Part shown: positions 47,101-59,188 of the stretch, piece after piece
How the letters are laid out: the number at the start of each line of letters is the position of its first letter
Position numbering within the stretch: the first letter of the stretch is position 1
Assembly: GCF_014529535.1 (NCBI RefSeq)
Contig: NW_023503370.1
Span: 496,001 to 560,000, forward strand
Direction of reading: 5' to 3'
Length of the DNA: 64,000 nt
Source: Bradysia coprophila
Lineage: Eukaryota > Arthropoda > Insecta > Diptera > Sciaridae
Notes under the pieces: model-generated
Database searches by the model: none
What the model was told of the DNA's origin: nothing
What the model saw: the letters and a program-made list of their open reading frames with translations, nothing else
Translations under genes and position numbers: made by a program

Positions 47101-49974
47101 TTTTATTTTTATTTGAAAATGACTGGGTATATTTACAAATTGATTAACGAAAATATTGCAAAAGTCTATCACAATTCGAAATTTAAATATCGACCGTCAA
47201 GTCGTTCAACCAGGTCAGCGCATCAGCCGTTAGGGGCCGTTCATAAATTACGTAACGCAAAAATCAACATTTTTCAGACCCCCCCCCCCGGGTCTGTAAC
47301 GCTAAAAGGGTCAAGTTTGACCCAATTTTGTTAGAACCGTAACGCTTGCCTCATACCCCCCCCTCCCCCCTCTTGCGTTACGTAATTTATGAACGGCCCC
47401 TTACCGAATGTATTTCCGCGATGTTTCCTTGGAATCTGTGTATCACGCACTCCTCCACCAAATGTTTCATAGTTTGCACTTCGCCGCACTGGCAAAGTGG
47501 AGATTCGATTATGTTCCATCTATGGAGCAGGAAAGCGCAACATCCTTGCCCAGTTCGGATACGGTTTAGACGCAGCCACGTACGACGGGGTAAGTTGAAA
47601 CCTTCCACCTCCATTGTCGGGTCGGCTATTAACTCTTTGTTGTGCACCGTCACATTGCTCCACCAAACTTTCCACCGAGTCATTCGATCGTTTTGACTGT
47701 CTGCGTTACGGAAGAAAACCCAGAATGGCGAACGTGATCTTAGTCGTAAGTTAGTAGGAGCCGACTCCAAGTCATCGAATATAGGCAAATCTGGGTTGAG
47801 TTGAATTTTTCTGGCCTCCCTCAATGCCGACTCTTCCCGTAGTACGTGTGCTGGCGCAATGTTGCTAAGAATGCTCAACCATTCCACTTCAGTCGATTGT
47901 ACGGCCCCGCAGATCAGTCTCAGTGCAACATTGATTTGTGTGTCGACGAGTTTGGTGTGACAGCTCTTCATCCAAACTGGCGAGCAGTAATCAGCGACCG
48001 ACATTATAATCGATTGTGTTGTGATCCTCAAGGTTTTCGCTGAACAGCCCCACGTTGTTCCCGTCAGTTTTTGCACAATGTTGACTCTGGCTTTCAGTTT
48101 TTTCCGTGTACCTTCAAGGTGTGGCCGGTAAGTCAGACTGCGGTCCAGGATAACTCCGAGGTATCGAGGGTATTTTTCGTGCTTAATTTTCCTTCCATTG
48201 AGTCTCAGTTTCAGCTTTCGATTCGCTTGGTGATTGTTCAAGTGAAACGTGATCGATGTGGTTTTGCTTGCGTTTGGTTTCAATCTCCATTTGGCGAAAT
48301 AGAAAGACATTTTCTGTAGATCTGACCTGAGCGCTTTCTCTATGTCCTCGAATTTTTTATCTTGAGGAGCAAGGGCAATATCGTCAGCGTAAATGAACCT
48401 TCTCGATTTCGTGTTCGGGATATCGCTGGTGTAAAGACAGTAGAAAACACACGACAGGACCGATCCTTGCGGCAGGCCATCATTGAGTATGCGTTTGCGG
48501 CTGATCTTATCGTTGATTTCGACTTGAAGACACCTGTCACTCAGCATGTTCGAGATCAGAGTTAGCGTTTTCTTACATTTGATCACTCGGCTTAGTTTCA
48601 TTAGTAGTCCCTTCTTCCAAACCGTATCGTATGCTGCCGAGAGGTCCAGAAATACCACGCCAGTTTTGAGTCCTTTCTCGAAGCCAAGTTCGATGAAATT
48701 TGTAAGAGCAAGGACTTGATCACAACAGCTGCGATTTTCTTGGAATCCCGCCTGTTCCTTCGGGATTGTAGTGTTGATGGAATTTCCAAATCTAGCCAAG
48801 ATCGCTCGCTCGAACAACTTGAAACCACAACTCAGTAGAGAAATCGGGCGGTAGCTGGCTGGATCGTCCAAAGGTTTATTCGGTTTCGGAAAAGCGATGA
48901 CTTTCGCTTTCTTCCAAGCTTTTGGCAGCTGACCAGTCGAGTAGATGTTAGTGAATAATTTGCTGAGCCACTTGATGGCATCTGTTCCAAGGTGTTTTAG
49001 GAAGTCGGGAAATATATTGTCCATACCAGCAGCTTTACCACACTTTATCTCCGAAATTTCCTTACTGATTTCGTCTGGCGTGAACGGCGCCGCAAAAGTG
49101 GAAGTTGCCACGCTGTTCCGGAAATTGTTTTTGAACTCTCTGTTTACCTTTCTCTTTTGAGCTGTCGATACGAAACCTTTTGAACTCTGAACCATTTGCG
49201 ACGCTATCTGGTTGGGAGTAATTGGGTAAACGGATTTCGAATCTGAGGACTTACCGCTCATCCGATTGATCAGCTTCCACGCTTTCTTACTGGATTTGGC
49301 AAAATCTACAGAATTCATTTTCGATTCCCACTCGGCTTTACGGTTTTCATCCAGCTTGCGAAGCAGTGACTTCCCCGTTTCAACATTTCCGGTTGTTTGA
49401 AAATCGTCAAAAAGCGTTCTACAGTCGTCTGACCATCCAGGTGTAATGGCTTGTCTATGACCTCGAGGAATTGACTTTGAGGCTGCCGTCTTAACTAAGC
49501 CAATGAAACGGTCGTAACAAGATGCTTGTGGTGGTATACGCAGAATCGTACGGTCGATGATTTGGGAGAACTTTGTCCAATCTGCTTTGTTGAAATTCCA
49601 GCGATTTCTTTTATCTGAACGAACGAGGGGAACTTTTAGGCCAATGTCGATGATAATTGGACGGTGTTGGCTGTTTGGGAAGCCACGAAGTAAACGGCGC
49701 GATGCTGGCTGTGTGCTACCGTCGACATTTTTCGAAACGAAACTCAAATCCGGTGTGTATGACCGATTCCATCTGGCCGACCGAAAGGTGCCAGGGTCGG
49801 TGGAATTGAAGAGCAGTGTCAAATCTTCACGAAACATCCAGTCGGCAACGTTGAGGCCATCTTGGTTTGTGTCGTTGTAGCCCCATAATGGGTTGTGACC
49901 GTTGAAGTCGCCGACAACAAAAAATGGTCTATCAAATTTTGGTAAGACTTCCGAGCTGAAATTCATCGAAATTC
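47101..49974 (-). mobile_element. 5'-truncated LINE (Jockey/I-group-like) with 9-bp target duplication
   Basis: A minus-strand frame of 859 codons (49966 down to 47387) encodes the end of an AP endonuclease (VVGDFNGHNPLWGYNDTNQD) and a complete reverse transcriptase: FPKPNKPLDDPASYRPISLL, FQENRSCCDQVLAL, VFLDLSAAYDTVWKKG, GLPQGSVLSCVFY and FIYADDIALAP. A C-terminal Cys-His block follows (CQCGEVQTMKHLVEECVIH). Without the MITE at 47233-47400 the frame would run on to a stop at 47183-47185. The 3' end is an A-rich tail (AAATAAAAATAAAA, seen as T-rich on the plus strand at 47101). ATCGACCTT flanks both sides, at 47092-47100 and 49975-49983: a target-site duplication. Only the 5' part (N-terminal endonuclease and any ORF1) is missing, so the insertion is probably fairly recent. 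Confidence 0.9.
47233..47400. mobile_element. 168-bp MITE nested in the LINE, TTA target duplication
   Basis: The ends GGGGCCGTTCATAAATTACG and their mirror CGTAATTTATGAACGGCCCC are near-perfect inverted repeats, extending inward through TAACGC / GCGTTA. TTA flanks both sides (47230-47232 and 47401-47403), the size expected of PIF/Harbinger-type elements. The interior has C-runs (47279-47289 and 47357-47370). Confidence 0.88.
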
Positions 49975-49983
49975 ATCGACCTT
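49975..49983. repeat. LINE target-site duplication, right copy
   Basis: ATCGACCTT, identical to 47092-47100, marks the 5' edge of the truncated LINE. A 10-bp duplication (GAAATTCATC twice) lies just inside the junction. Confidence 0.8.
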
Positions 49984-50484
49984 AACATCAACGGTTAGTT
50001 TTAAGATTTCGAAACTGGGCTAAGACATGATCAAACACGGAAGCCTTATACAATTTGGTCCGAAAAAACAACTGATAAATTTTGGCAACATTTTCTCGTC
50101 TGGAATTTTCGCATACTCTATGTAATGCCTCCCACAAAATACTAACTTTAACAGTGAAACAAGGAATCAATTTTTTGTGACGATGACTGTGACTCGTAAA
50201 TTAGAAAAACCACAAACTATCTCCCAATCGACTAACACTGTCCTTGACTTTTAGCGTACAATATAATGGGAATGACTATACAAAAATCATCTTCGCTTGA
50301 ACTGAATAAATTAGTTCACTCTCGACGTGACCCATGGCCATAAACGCGAATTCACTCTAGCATTAAACAGTCGAACCGGTAATGCGTTTTCGTACTCCCA
50401 TTGTAAACCGACACATAAAATAAAACCAAAAAAATAAAAACCAAAAACGACCAACAATATAACGAACAACAACGCATACGCTTA
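49984..50484. other. Intergenic, no gene recognised
   Basis: This is host DNA between the LINE and the 3' end of CUEDC1. No feature is recognised. Confidence 0.4.
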
Positions 50485-51420
50485 TCACTTTTTACTCTTC
50501 CTAGGTTCCTCATCGTCACTGTGCTCCTCTTGCAACAGCAACGAATCTGGATGGCGTACAGCACCGGGCTTTTTCTTATTCCGTTGCCACGTGAAGACAC
50601 GAGCTAATTGCAGAAACTTTTTACGAGATTTCTTTCCCATGTGTTTCAATCGTTCCCGGAACACAAGGTCGTCTTCACCGCCTTTGTCCTGTTGCTCCTT
50701 TTCCAAAGCCAACATAAATTCTTGATTCCAGCGTAGTTCGTTCATAAATTCTTCATTTTGGAGCATATGGGCAAACTGTTCGTCCGGAATATCATAGTCA
50801 GTTCGAGGCTAATGTCGCAAAATCAAAGGACTTGTTTAGTAAACGAATACCCTTTTTTTTTTGTAAAACAAAATCTTACTTCACAACCAGACAAGCGTAA
50901 AAATCCAGGCGGTAATGGTCCCAGCATCGGGGGATTCCATTTTTTATGGGCTTTTGTCGTACTCCGATCACTACTCTTCAAAGGACTAGAGTTATTGGAT
51001 GAACTGAACGTTGGTTTCTTTATTTTAGGAGATGCGCCCGTATTCGCGACATTCGCGGCGGGACGTAGTAATGATGATCCAGATTCAACAGATATTTCAG
51101 ATTCTTTTGCCGTGTTCAATGCTGATTTGTTCGGTGTGGATCCAGGTTTGTCTAGTTCGTTGCGGAGTTTCTCATTCTGCCCATAAATTAACGTGACAAA
51201 GGAATGTAAGTCAACGCGTTTTGAACGAATTTGATTAAAAGTAAAAAAAAAAATTTACTTGATTGTCCACACTCATCGCTAGTAATTGATCAATAGTTGC
51301 ATCGACAGCGCCTTGATTCGCACGTAAAACGGCTTCGATAACTTCCTTCTCCATGTCCGGAAACATTGTCTTAAAGTCAGACATTGCCTCTTCAAACTCC
51401 AATTGCATTGTGGATGCCAT
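50485..51420 (-). CDS. CUEDC1: CUE domain-containing protein 1
   Basis: Exons 51259-51420, 50880-51176 and 50485-50808 give 260 residues. The CUE ubiquitin-binding domain is at about residues 8-52 (LEFEEAMSDFKTMFPDMEKE, VIEAVLRANQGAVDATIDQL), with the MFP motif that contacts ubiquitin. A Ser-rich linker follows, then KKWNPPMLGPLPPGFLRL, then MLQNEEFMNELRWNQEFMLA and FRERLKHMGKKSRKKFLQLA, matching human CUEDC1 in order. It is a ubiquitin-binding adaptor; its partner is not evident. The ATG at 51420 is the first in frame. Human CUEDC1 has a longer N-terminus, so upstream coding sequence cannot be excluded. Confidence 0.93.
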
Positions 51421-52418
51421 TGTACTTTCAGATGGTATGGACCAAGTTCTACGCAATAATTTTTTTTACATTTTGTAAATAAACGAATCACGAACAATAA
51501 TGACATGCTAAACAGACCACTCGCTATTATACCATATCCGAAAAATGTATTTATACCTACGGTTAAATGTGTGACTTACAAATTGTTATACACAGCAGTA
51601 CGGAATGATTGTATCCGGAGCGTATAGATAGAGAGCTACTCTATTCGTCCATTTGAATTCAGAACAGTACAACAGATCGACGACATTTTATTCGATTGAA
51701 ATTGATTTAATCACAAAATTTGGTTTCCCTTTTTTCCTACATTTTTCCACCATCAATGACTTTGAACACTGACGAAAATTAATTCATTTTTGACATTTTC
51801 CTTCTTTTTTTTGCACTGAAATCGAAATCGATATGTCAGGAACATGCGTGCGTTTTTTTTACAGAACAAGGCGGGCTTTTTTTGGATTATGCAAAATATG
51901 TCGATTACCGGTGCAGCTCAATTTGTGTGCACACAGATAAGGCTGACTGTTTTGCTAGTTTTGCAGGGACGATGAAAATTAAATTTTCAAAAATTGGGTT
52001 CATCCAAACCCCAACTGTTAGCGATCAATGTAAAAATTCAGAAATTTGTTCCATTGCATTATCTCTTCTCAGTATAGTTGGAGCGGTGGAGTGTACAGAC
52101 TAATAAATTTCTTTGTTAAGTTCGGAATCTTAATTCACCTTAATTGGAAGGAGATAGAGGATCGATATTTCAGATTCATGGTAAATTATCTTCAATTTGT
52201 AAGTGAAACTTACATCAATTCAAACAAAAATCTTCGCTTCTACTGGTACTGTTGTACTGGTACTTCAAATATTTATGTGCAGAAAAGGGGCTTCTTTTCG
52301 CTGTGAATCTGTGCAGACTCATCTTGCTACCGGGCTCTTTACACCATTACATATGCAAGGCATAGCGTTTCTGATTAGACGAATTTATTCCAAGCGAATT
52401 CTATAAAAATTGTTACAA
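51421..52418. other. Intergenic between CUEDC1 and mRpL9
   Basis: The start side should hold the CUEDC1 promoter; the far side is the 3' flank of mRpL9. Short open frames on the plus strand (51882-52406) have no recognisable domain. Confidence 0.45.
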
Positions 52419-53238
52419 TCAAACACTACCAGCATCAGCTTTTCCAAATAATGGCTCTGCTGGCAATTTCCACGGATCAACAACATACGGCAATCTATTG
52501 CTCGGGTCTGTGCTCCAATGATGGATGCGACATCGTACATTTGCTTTCTCCAAATTGTTCACTGTAATGGTCACCATAAATTCCTTGCCTTCTTTCATTA
52601 GGTCCGGACCGGTGATTGGTTCTTTCGGTATTTCAATTGCCTCTTCAACTGCATGCATACCAGCTTTCCGTAGCGATGCTCTAACGTGCCACGGCTCCAA
52701 AACCCATGGCTCATCTTTATTCATAATAATAGACAGGACGCGCTTTTCTAGGACTCTTACGGTTCTTGCGGCATAGGGAGAACTATGCTCGACTTCATTT
52801 TTAGTGTTCTTCAGACTGGCGTACTTTTTAAGGTTTTCATCAGTTTTGTACACGGCTAATCCGGGTAATAGCAGTTGATTGTAAGCCCGCGTTCTTGGCA
52901 CCGTGATAATGTCCCCGCGATCGCCAACTCCAGCTACAAATGCCGTCAAAACAACTTCAAGATCGGGACGTTTCTTTGTGCTTCGATCTTCAACGAGATC
53001 ATAACAATAGAACTTTCCCCGCATGACATGGGGTTTCTCATTCTTTTTATGTAGTCTGGGTTGCCATCGACGTTTTAGGATGAATGTATTCTGAGTGCAT
53101 AAATGTTGAGGTTATAACAACGTTTCGGAATCGTTGATAAAATGGACTTACTCGTGTTGGTTGAGCGAAAAGCGGTTCTTTTACTTGTAAGATGGTTTGG
53201 TAGCCACTGCGAACAACTGGGAGAATTGCTTTCAACAT
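52419..53238 (-). CDS. mRpL9: Mitochondrial 50S ribosomal protein L9 (bL9m)
   Basis: Two exons, 53152-53238 and 52419-53090, give 252 residues. The first 29 residues (MLKAILPVVRSGYQTILQV) form a basic, acid-poor presequence. NTFILKRRWQPRLHKKNEKP and the bL9 core LTAFVAGVGDRGDIITVPRT, RAYNQLLLPGLAVYKTDENL follow. The animal-specific C-terminal extension (KDEPWVLEPWHVRASLRKAG) is also present. It is part of the large subunit of the mitochondrial ribosome. It lies head to head with PTPMT1, 841 bases apart. Confidence 0.93.
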
Positions 53239-54079
53239 TTTGTTAGAAAATTACACCGAAAATGTCTGTTAGTGTCTAATATTCAGTGTGTCAAATTTGT
53301 TGTTGTTGTTGGAGTGTGTCTTTGGATATGTCATTATGACATGTATCAGCTGTGGCTGAGGCACCTCAGCGGTGTAGTGAATATCCAGCAACAAAGAAGT
53401 TCGTTTCAGCAATTGTAATTTGCAGAAATAATAAAATTTTGGACAGGGTTCTGGTGGATGACTAATTTATCGGGCTCTCCGTTTCGAAAAGATTGTGCCG
53501 ACGTTCCACGATTACCAAGTTAAATCATAAAAATCTTTATCAAAAGAAAAACTAGACAGAATGTTTCGGGTACCGAATAAGTGGCAATGTGAATCCATCC
53601 GTGGTTGACCCCATCGAAAGAAAAACAAAGTTGAATTTGATCTATATTGTTAGTTGCAATAACTAATTCCGAAGCTTTTGAAATTTGACTGCATTTGCAT
53701 AACGCCAAATAAGTTTGACTCTCCGGTCAAATGTTAAAATATTTTTGTTCTCGAATAACACTTCTAATAACGTCATTCGTATACCGTCTCTAAATAATAT
53801 TAGGTGGGGAGTCTGTATCTTATATCCACAGCTTATTACTTAACACCAATACAACAATCGAAAACCAGCCCAATGATGACGGTATGTTATACTTCCTCAG
53901 CGATGGAACAGCAATTTCACTTTCTAAAAAAAAATTCAGTCGAAAAGCATTTTGAATGTGGCACGTTTAGTGCAGCAGTTTCCTTCTTTCTTTAACCATA
54001 CAAAATCTCACCAGTTTCGTTGTTGATATCGTTTTTGTTAATCGTTAATTTTTCCAAACCTTTTCATATACAAAAGACT
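53239..54079. promoter_or_regulatory. Intergenic region between divergent mRpL9 and PTPMT1
   Basis: The two genes, both for mitochondrial proteins, are transcribed away from each other across 841 bases. Their promoters must lie here, but no specific motif is identified. Confidence 0.4.
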
Positions 54080-56073
54080 ATGTTCGCCCGTGTATCATTT
54101 TATCCCACCTTGTTCTATAACATTTTTATGGAAAAGGTGACGGCAAGAAGATGGTACGATCGTATTGATGACCATGTTATTCTTGGTGCTTTACCGTTTC
54201 GGTCGATGGCATCGGACGTGAGTGAAAAGAAATTGGAAGAAGACCAGTGCTTCGACTAAACGAAATATTTTGTTAAATTTACAGTTAATCAAAAATGAGA
54301 ATGTTAAGGCCGTTGTGTCCATGAACGAAGACTATGAACTCTGGCTGTTTTCGAACAATTCAGAGGTATGTATAACACCGACCGTGTGTCGTTTAATTGT
54401 AGTTTAATTGCTGTTCGGTGATTTGTGATTTTATTTTTTACATTTGAAGCAAGCAGTTCCACTTAGTTGAATAATATCATAGCTTTCGAGAGATCAATTT
54501 TTGCAAGGTCCTATGAAAGACCCATAGTTTCAGATCTACACTCCACAATTCCACGATCGCAGACTTCTCATTCTTTACCAGCAAATTTTTCAATCTTTCT
54601 AATATGTACCAAATACCATTTGTGTACGGCCAAATAGATAATATCAAAATCTTCAAATGATCTAAAATCTCGGTATACACAGATAGACCAGAGTCTTACT
54701 TCAATAATATGTTTAGTGGATCATCCACCGAAGGTTTCGAATTGTGCGTTATAAAGCAACAATCATTTGTGAGTTTGGAAGTTAGCTATTTAAGCATCTG
54801 TTTTTGGTCGGCTAATTTTTGTCAATTTCCTTTGCTAAAACAGAATTACTTTCGTTCCTGTGGCATGCAAATCATTTAAATTTGAGTCGCGTAGCTGCTT
54901 TTCCCTCCTGTCCAATCCATACGCGATTTAACCATAGCAGAATATTAAGTCTGTAAGTTCTTTAAAGGCTTACTAAACATCGTGTTAATTGTGGACGTTT
55001 CAAAGGAAATTCCGTTAATTGCAATAGCAGAAATTATTTTACATGCTCGCTGGTCGAAAATTCGTTCTTTTCATCGAATTTCACGAACTTTCGACACCTA
55101 CATCATGTAAAATCATATACAAAACTCGGGATAAAAGTGAAAAAGTCTCGGTTTCGCCTTGGATCAACAAAATTCACACGAAGGCTCCACTTTTCAACTT
55201 TTTATTCCTTGTCATGTAAATAACTATTTGTCATCTCAATTTGTGCCAGTTGTCACGATAACCCATAGTTACACTTTATACCAACCTCTTCTTCACATAA
55301 GAGATTTTGTTCGCATATCAGATTAGCTTTCAAGTAGGGGATTCCCTATTTCAATCCAACTTAGTACAGTTACTACTTGTCGAAGCAATCACTTTGAAGA
55401 TTCTTCATTTAAAGTACGTAGTGGGCTGCAGCTTAAATCCCAGCTTTTGCTTCTCTTACTCGTTGTACGTTCTCTGAAATTTAGGCAATCCAGCGGTTAA
55501 AATTCGGAAGCTTCTTAGAACATGACTACCAACAAAATTCTATACCATCTAATCCAATGGAAGCCTAAACTAGCTCTCGCCGAAACTATATTTTCGTTCT
55601 TGTTTTGTCAGAAATGGAAAGAACACGGCGTGGAATTCCTTCAACTAGCAACAACCGATATATTCGAATCGCCTTGCCAAAATAAACTACACTCCGGAGT
55701 CGAATTTATCAATCGTTTTCTGCCAAAAACGTCACGAATATCAGGCCTGTCGGATGCAGATGCAAATGATTCGCCAGGTACGGTCTATGTACACTGTAAA
55801 GCCGGTCGAACTCGAAGTGCAACGCTGGTCGGTTGTTATCTGATGCATGTAAGTCAGAATTGCGTTGACCATATGGTTTTTGTGAATTAAAAATTTTCGT
55901 TTTTTTTTTGTGTGTGTCTGCTTTAACAGAGAAACGGTTGGAGTCCTGAACGGGCCGTCGAACATATGAAAAATTGTCGATCGCACATTCTGTTACACCG
56001 CAAACAATGGGAAGCACTTAGATTGTATCACAATGAAAATGTAAAACCAAATTTAAATAACAAAAATGCGTGA
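54080..56073 (+). CDS. PTPMT1: Mitochondrial phosphatidylglycerophosphatase PTPMT1
   Basis: Exons 54080-54217, 54285-54365, 55612-55848 and 55930-56073 join in phase 0 to give 199 residues. The N-terminus [17 protein letters not shown] and [20 protein letters not shown] match human PTPMT1. [13 protein letters not shown] and [12 protein letters not shown] follow, then the catalytic loop [13 protein letters not shown], an HCX5R with Cys nucleophile and Arg intact. The C-terminal helix is [20 protein letters not shown]. The enzyme dephosphorylates phosphatidylglycerophosphate in cardiolipin synthesis at the inner mitochondrial membrane. Intron 2 is 1,246 nt and contains a hairpin repeat (55104-55229). 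AATAAA follows at about 56113. Confidence 0.94.
55104..55229. repeat. Intronic hairpin repeat, copy 3 of 3
   Basis: CATGTAAAAT at the left edge and CATGTAAATA at the right edge enclose CGGGATAAAAGTGAAAAAGT, TCTCGGTTTCGCCTTGGAT and CAAAATTCACACGAA. These are the same blocks, in the same order, as 38458-38596. It lies in PTPMT1 intron 2. Confidence 0.75.
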
Positions 56074-56310
56074 CATCAGTCGCTGTATGACGATGGTTTA
56101 CAAATTTTGTTCGAATAAAAAATTATTTTAAAAATAAAAAATCGATTTGGCGATTGGTGAAGTTGGACACAATGCACAAAGACCTTTCCATTCATAAGTT
56201 TTCAGCGTTTTATTGTTCATACTCATATCAAACGATCCAACTGAATTACATTAGAAAAGTACTTGGGTTAAAGCAAAAAGAAAGACAAAAAAAAACAGTC
56301 ACTAGGTCCT
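56074..56310. terminator. Convergent 3' ends of PTPMT1 and Rpt5
   Basis: The two genes point toward each other with 237 bases between stops. Polyadenylation signals are expected on both strands; AATAAA for PTPMT1 is at about 56113. Confidence 0.5.
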
Positions 56311-57720
56311 CTAAGCATAATAATTAAGGTTCGCCTTCTTCTTGGCCTGCACCTCCATAATTGCATCCATGAAATCTTCGTGTGTAACATTATTAGCAGA
56401 TCTTCGCAGTGCAATCATACCAGCTTCAACGCAAACAGCCTTACATTGAGCCCCATTGAAATCATCGGTGGACCGTGCCAGTTCCTCGAAATTGACCTCC
56501 GGACTAACGTTCATTTTTCTCGAATGGATTTGCATGATTCTAGCCCGAGCCTCCTCATTCGGATGTGGGAATTCAATTTTCCGATCCAATCGTCCCGATC
56601 GCAACAGGGCCGGATCCAGAATGTCAACACGATTCGTTGCAGCAATTACCTTGATATCGGCGGTGGAACTGAAGCCGTCCAATTGATTCAACAATTCCAA
56701 CATCGTACGTTGAACTTCGCGATCGCCCGCCTTTTCCGAATCGAAACGTTTCGTACCGATGGCATCCAGTTCATCGATGAAGATAATTGCGGGCGATTTC
56801 TCTTTGGCCAATGCGAAGGCATCACGAACCAATTTCGCACCGTCACCGATGAACATCTGCACCAATTGTGGACCGGCCAACTTTAAGAACGTTGACTTTG
56901 TTTGAGCGGCACAGGCACGGGCTAAGAGTGTTTTACCGGTACCTGGAATGGATGTGATTTATAAAGTAAATGGAGACTGAGAAGTAATGTAAAGTATTGC
57001 ATACCTGGAGGACCGTACAGCAGTACTCCTTTCGGTGGATGAATACCCAAATTTTTGAATTTGTCTTTATGGGTCATTGGAAGGACGACAGCTTCGATTA
57101 GTTCTTGAATCTGTTTATCTAAGCCACCGATATCGGAATACTGCTCAGTTGGACGCTCGTCCACTTCCATTGCCTAAAAGTTTTTCATTTATGACAAAAT
57201 CATGACTCGGATAACGAATGATCGTTCAACTGACCTTTACGCGAGCATCGTACTCAGCGGGTAATGTTTCCAGAATCAAATAGGAATCCTTGTTAACACC
57301 GACCAGATCACCTGGCTTCAATTTTTCCGGATCCACCAGGCCAATAACTGGCAAAAAGTATGTTTGCCGTGTTGATGTCTTGATGACAGCGCACTTTCCT
57401 TTTCGCTGATTGTCCAATACCAGTACTGCTCCATCATCTTCCTCTTCTTGTGGATCGACGTCCAACAATTCGATGACATTTGAGACGAGATACGGTAGCG
57501 TTTTGTTCACCTTTATCTTCTCGGCATTGTCTTTTATCTTTTCGTTCTGGGTTTGGAGTTCGTGAGTGATGCGCATAACCTCGCTTTTCATTATTTTAAT
57601 TTCGTTGTCCATCAGACGAGTTCGGCTAACAATCTCATCTGTGGGCATACGAAGCACCTCTTCGCCCAGGGTTTCCTCACCATCCTCCCAAATCGATTTA
57701 TCTTCCAGTGTTCCAGACAT
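56311..57720 (-). CDS. Rpt5: 26S proteasome regulatory ATPase Rpt5 (6A/PSMC3)
   Basis: Exons 57235-57720, 57005-57173 and 56311-56942 give about 428 residues. An N-terminal coiled coil spans about residues 30-75 ([20 protein letters not shown]). An OB domain follows ([40 protein letters not shown]). The AAA+ module has [20 protein letters not shown], Walker A GPPGTGKT spliced between exons 2 and 3, Walker [12 protein letters not shown], and the [18 protein letters not shown]. The C-terminus NLNYYA is the HbYX-type tail that docks in the 20S pocket. It unfolds ubiquitinated substrates in the 19S base. It lies head to head with SdhD. Confidence 0.97.
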
Positions 57721-58273
57721 TCTTGCGATGAAATCGGTTCAAAACTAAAGATTTTATTTTTGTTACCGAGAATGACGAAGCTTTCTTGTGTATTTCTCTT
57801 GTTTTATGTTGACATATGAGATGGGTTGATTTAAAGGTCGTGACTTTTATATGTCCGAGAGTTTGTTTCATGTTCAAGCAAAAATCGTTCACTTATCAAA
57901 TCAGCGGGAACACTCTACAAGGCTGTTGTATCGTGTCTACCGACTTGAGGGACTGGTTACACACTGAATACACATTCCATACAGATTCAAAGTGATGAGG
58001 GTGATGCAATTACCCCAATATCCTGCACAATCCTTTCGTCAAATGCAAATTAGACTTTAAGAAAGTGAACGTCCCTAAATGTCGACCAATAAATTCATTT
58101 GTCGCCACTATGTCGTCGCAGTAGGTTTTTTGCGATGTAAAATATTTAATGTTTTGACATTTGTGAAGTCCATACATTTTGTTGTTGAAGGCTCGCTGAC
58201 AAAATCCAAAGCGAAAATACAGAATTCTTGTTAGATTCACTCGTACAACCGAAGATTTAACATACACTCCGCA
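57721..58273. promoter_or_regulatory. Shared upstream region of Rpt5 and SdhD
   Basis: A 553-base gap separates the divergent start codons, so both promoters lie here. No specific element is recognised. Confidence 0.45.
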
Positions 58274-58984
58274 ATGGCTTTGGCACTTCGCAGTGTGTGC
58301 AGATTTAAAGGTAAATTGCGTTGTTGATTTTCTTCTCTAATTAGAATTTTGTGTGTTATGTAACTGCTGTAACCTCAAACGTCTCGTTACTCAAACAATA
58401 GCATCGCCAATTATTTCAAACATTGCTCGATTGAGTACATCGTCAGCAATCCCACAGTCGCTAAAATGTCCAATCACAGTCTCTGCAAAGCAAAACCTTT
58501 TGTTATCCAGCCAAATTCAGATGAGTCCTCTGGTAAGTTTACGAAATATAATGAACCGTGGAAGGGAAGGAATAACGGGGAACGTAATTTTTACTTTTAT
58601 TCATCCCGTCAACAGATCTCACGGACAATATCTGTATCAGCTCCATTACAATCAGCAACTGGCAAACATTCAACATTATGGACAGCTGAACGTGCTGTGT
58701 CGGCTGGCTTGTTGGCAATCGTTCCAGCAGCGATTGCTTTCCCATCGCAACCATTAGACGTTATATTGGCTGTGTCAATGGTAATGCATGCTCACTGGGG
58801 ATTGGAGGCTGTTGTTACCGATTATGTGCGCCCGATCTTATTCGGCAATGTTGTGCCGAAAATTGCTCACATCTTGCTATTGGGTCTGTCATCAGCTACA
58901 TTGGCCGGTCTGATTTATTTCATTTATAACGACATTGGTATTGGAAAGGCTGTCCGCAAGTTGTGGGCAATCAAAGCCCAATAG
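58274..58984 (+). CDS. SdhD: Succinate dehydrogenase cytochrome b small subunit
   Basis: Exon 1 is 58274-58310 (MALALRSVCRFK), exon 2 ends at 58532 and exon 3 is 58616-58984. Exon 2 begins at 58345 if the pyrimidine-rich acceptor is used, or at about 58401 (CATCGCC) if the later AG is used. Both keep frame, differing by about 19 residues in the presequence. The mature part is clear: TLWTAERAVSAGLLAIVPAA, MVMHAHWGLEAVVTDYVRPI (with the haem-ligand His region) and AGLIYFIYNDIGIGKAVRKL, giving three membrane helices. It anchors complex II in the inner membrane and helps bind haem and ubiquinone. AATAAA follows at about 59124. Confidence 0.93.
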
Positions 58985-59188
58985 GTTTTTCGAAACAAGG
59001 TCTTACCTGCAACACTTTTCTTTTGTTCTCGATAATATACAGCTGTTTGGAATCTGCAAAGATGTACTAGTTACGTGCTAACATAAATTGTGCATGCTGT
59101 GTGTAGCCATGCCATCTACTTCAAAATAAAAAAAAAACGCAAATGTTTTATGTAACGAATTGGACAGTTTTATTGCAGAATATTAAGT
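58985..59188. terminator. Convergent 3' ends of SdhD and CDC123
   Basis: About 200 bases separate the two stops. The SdhD polyadenylation signal AATAAA is at about 59124. Confidence 0.5.
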
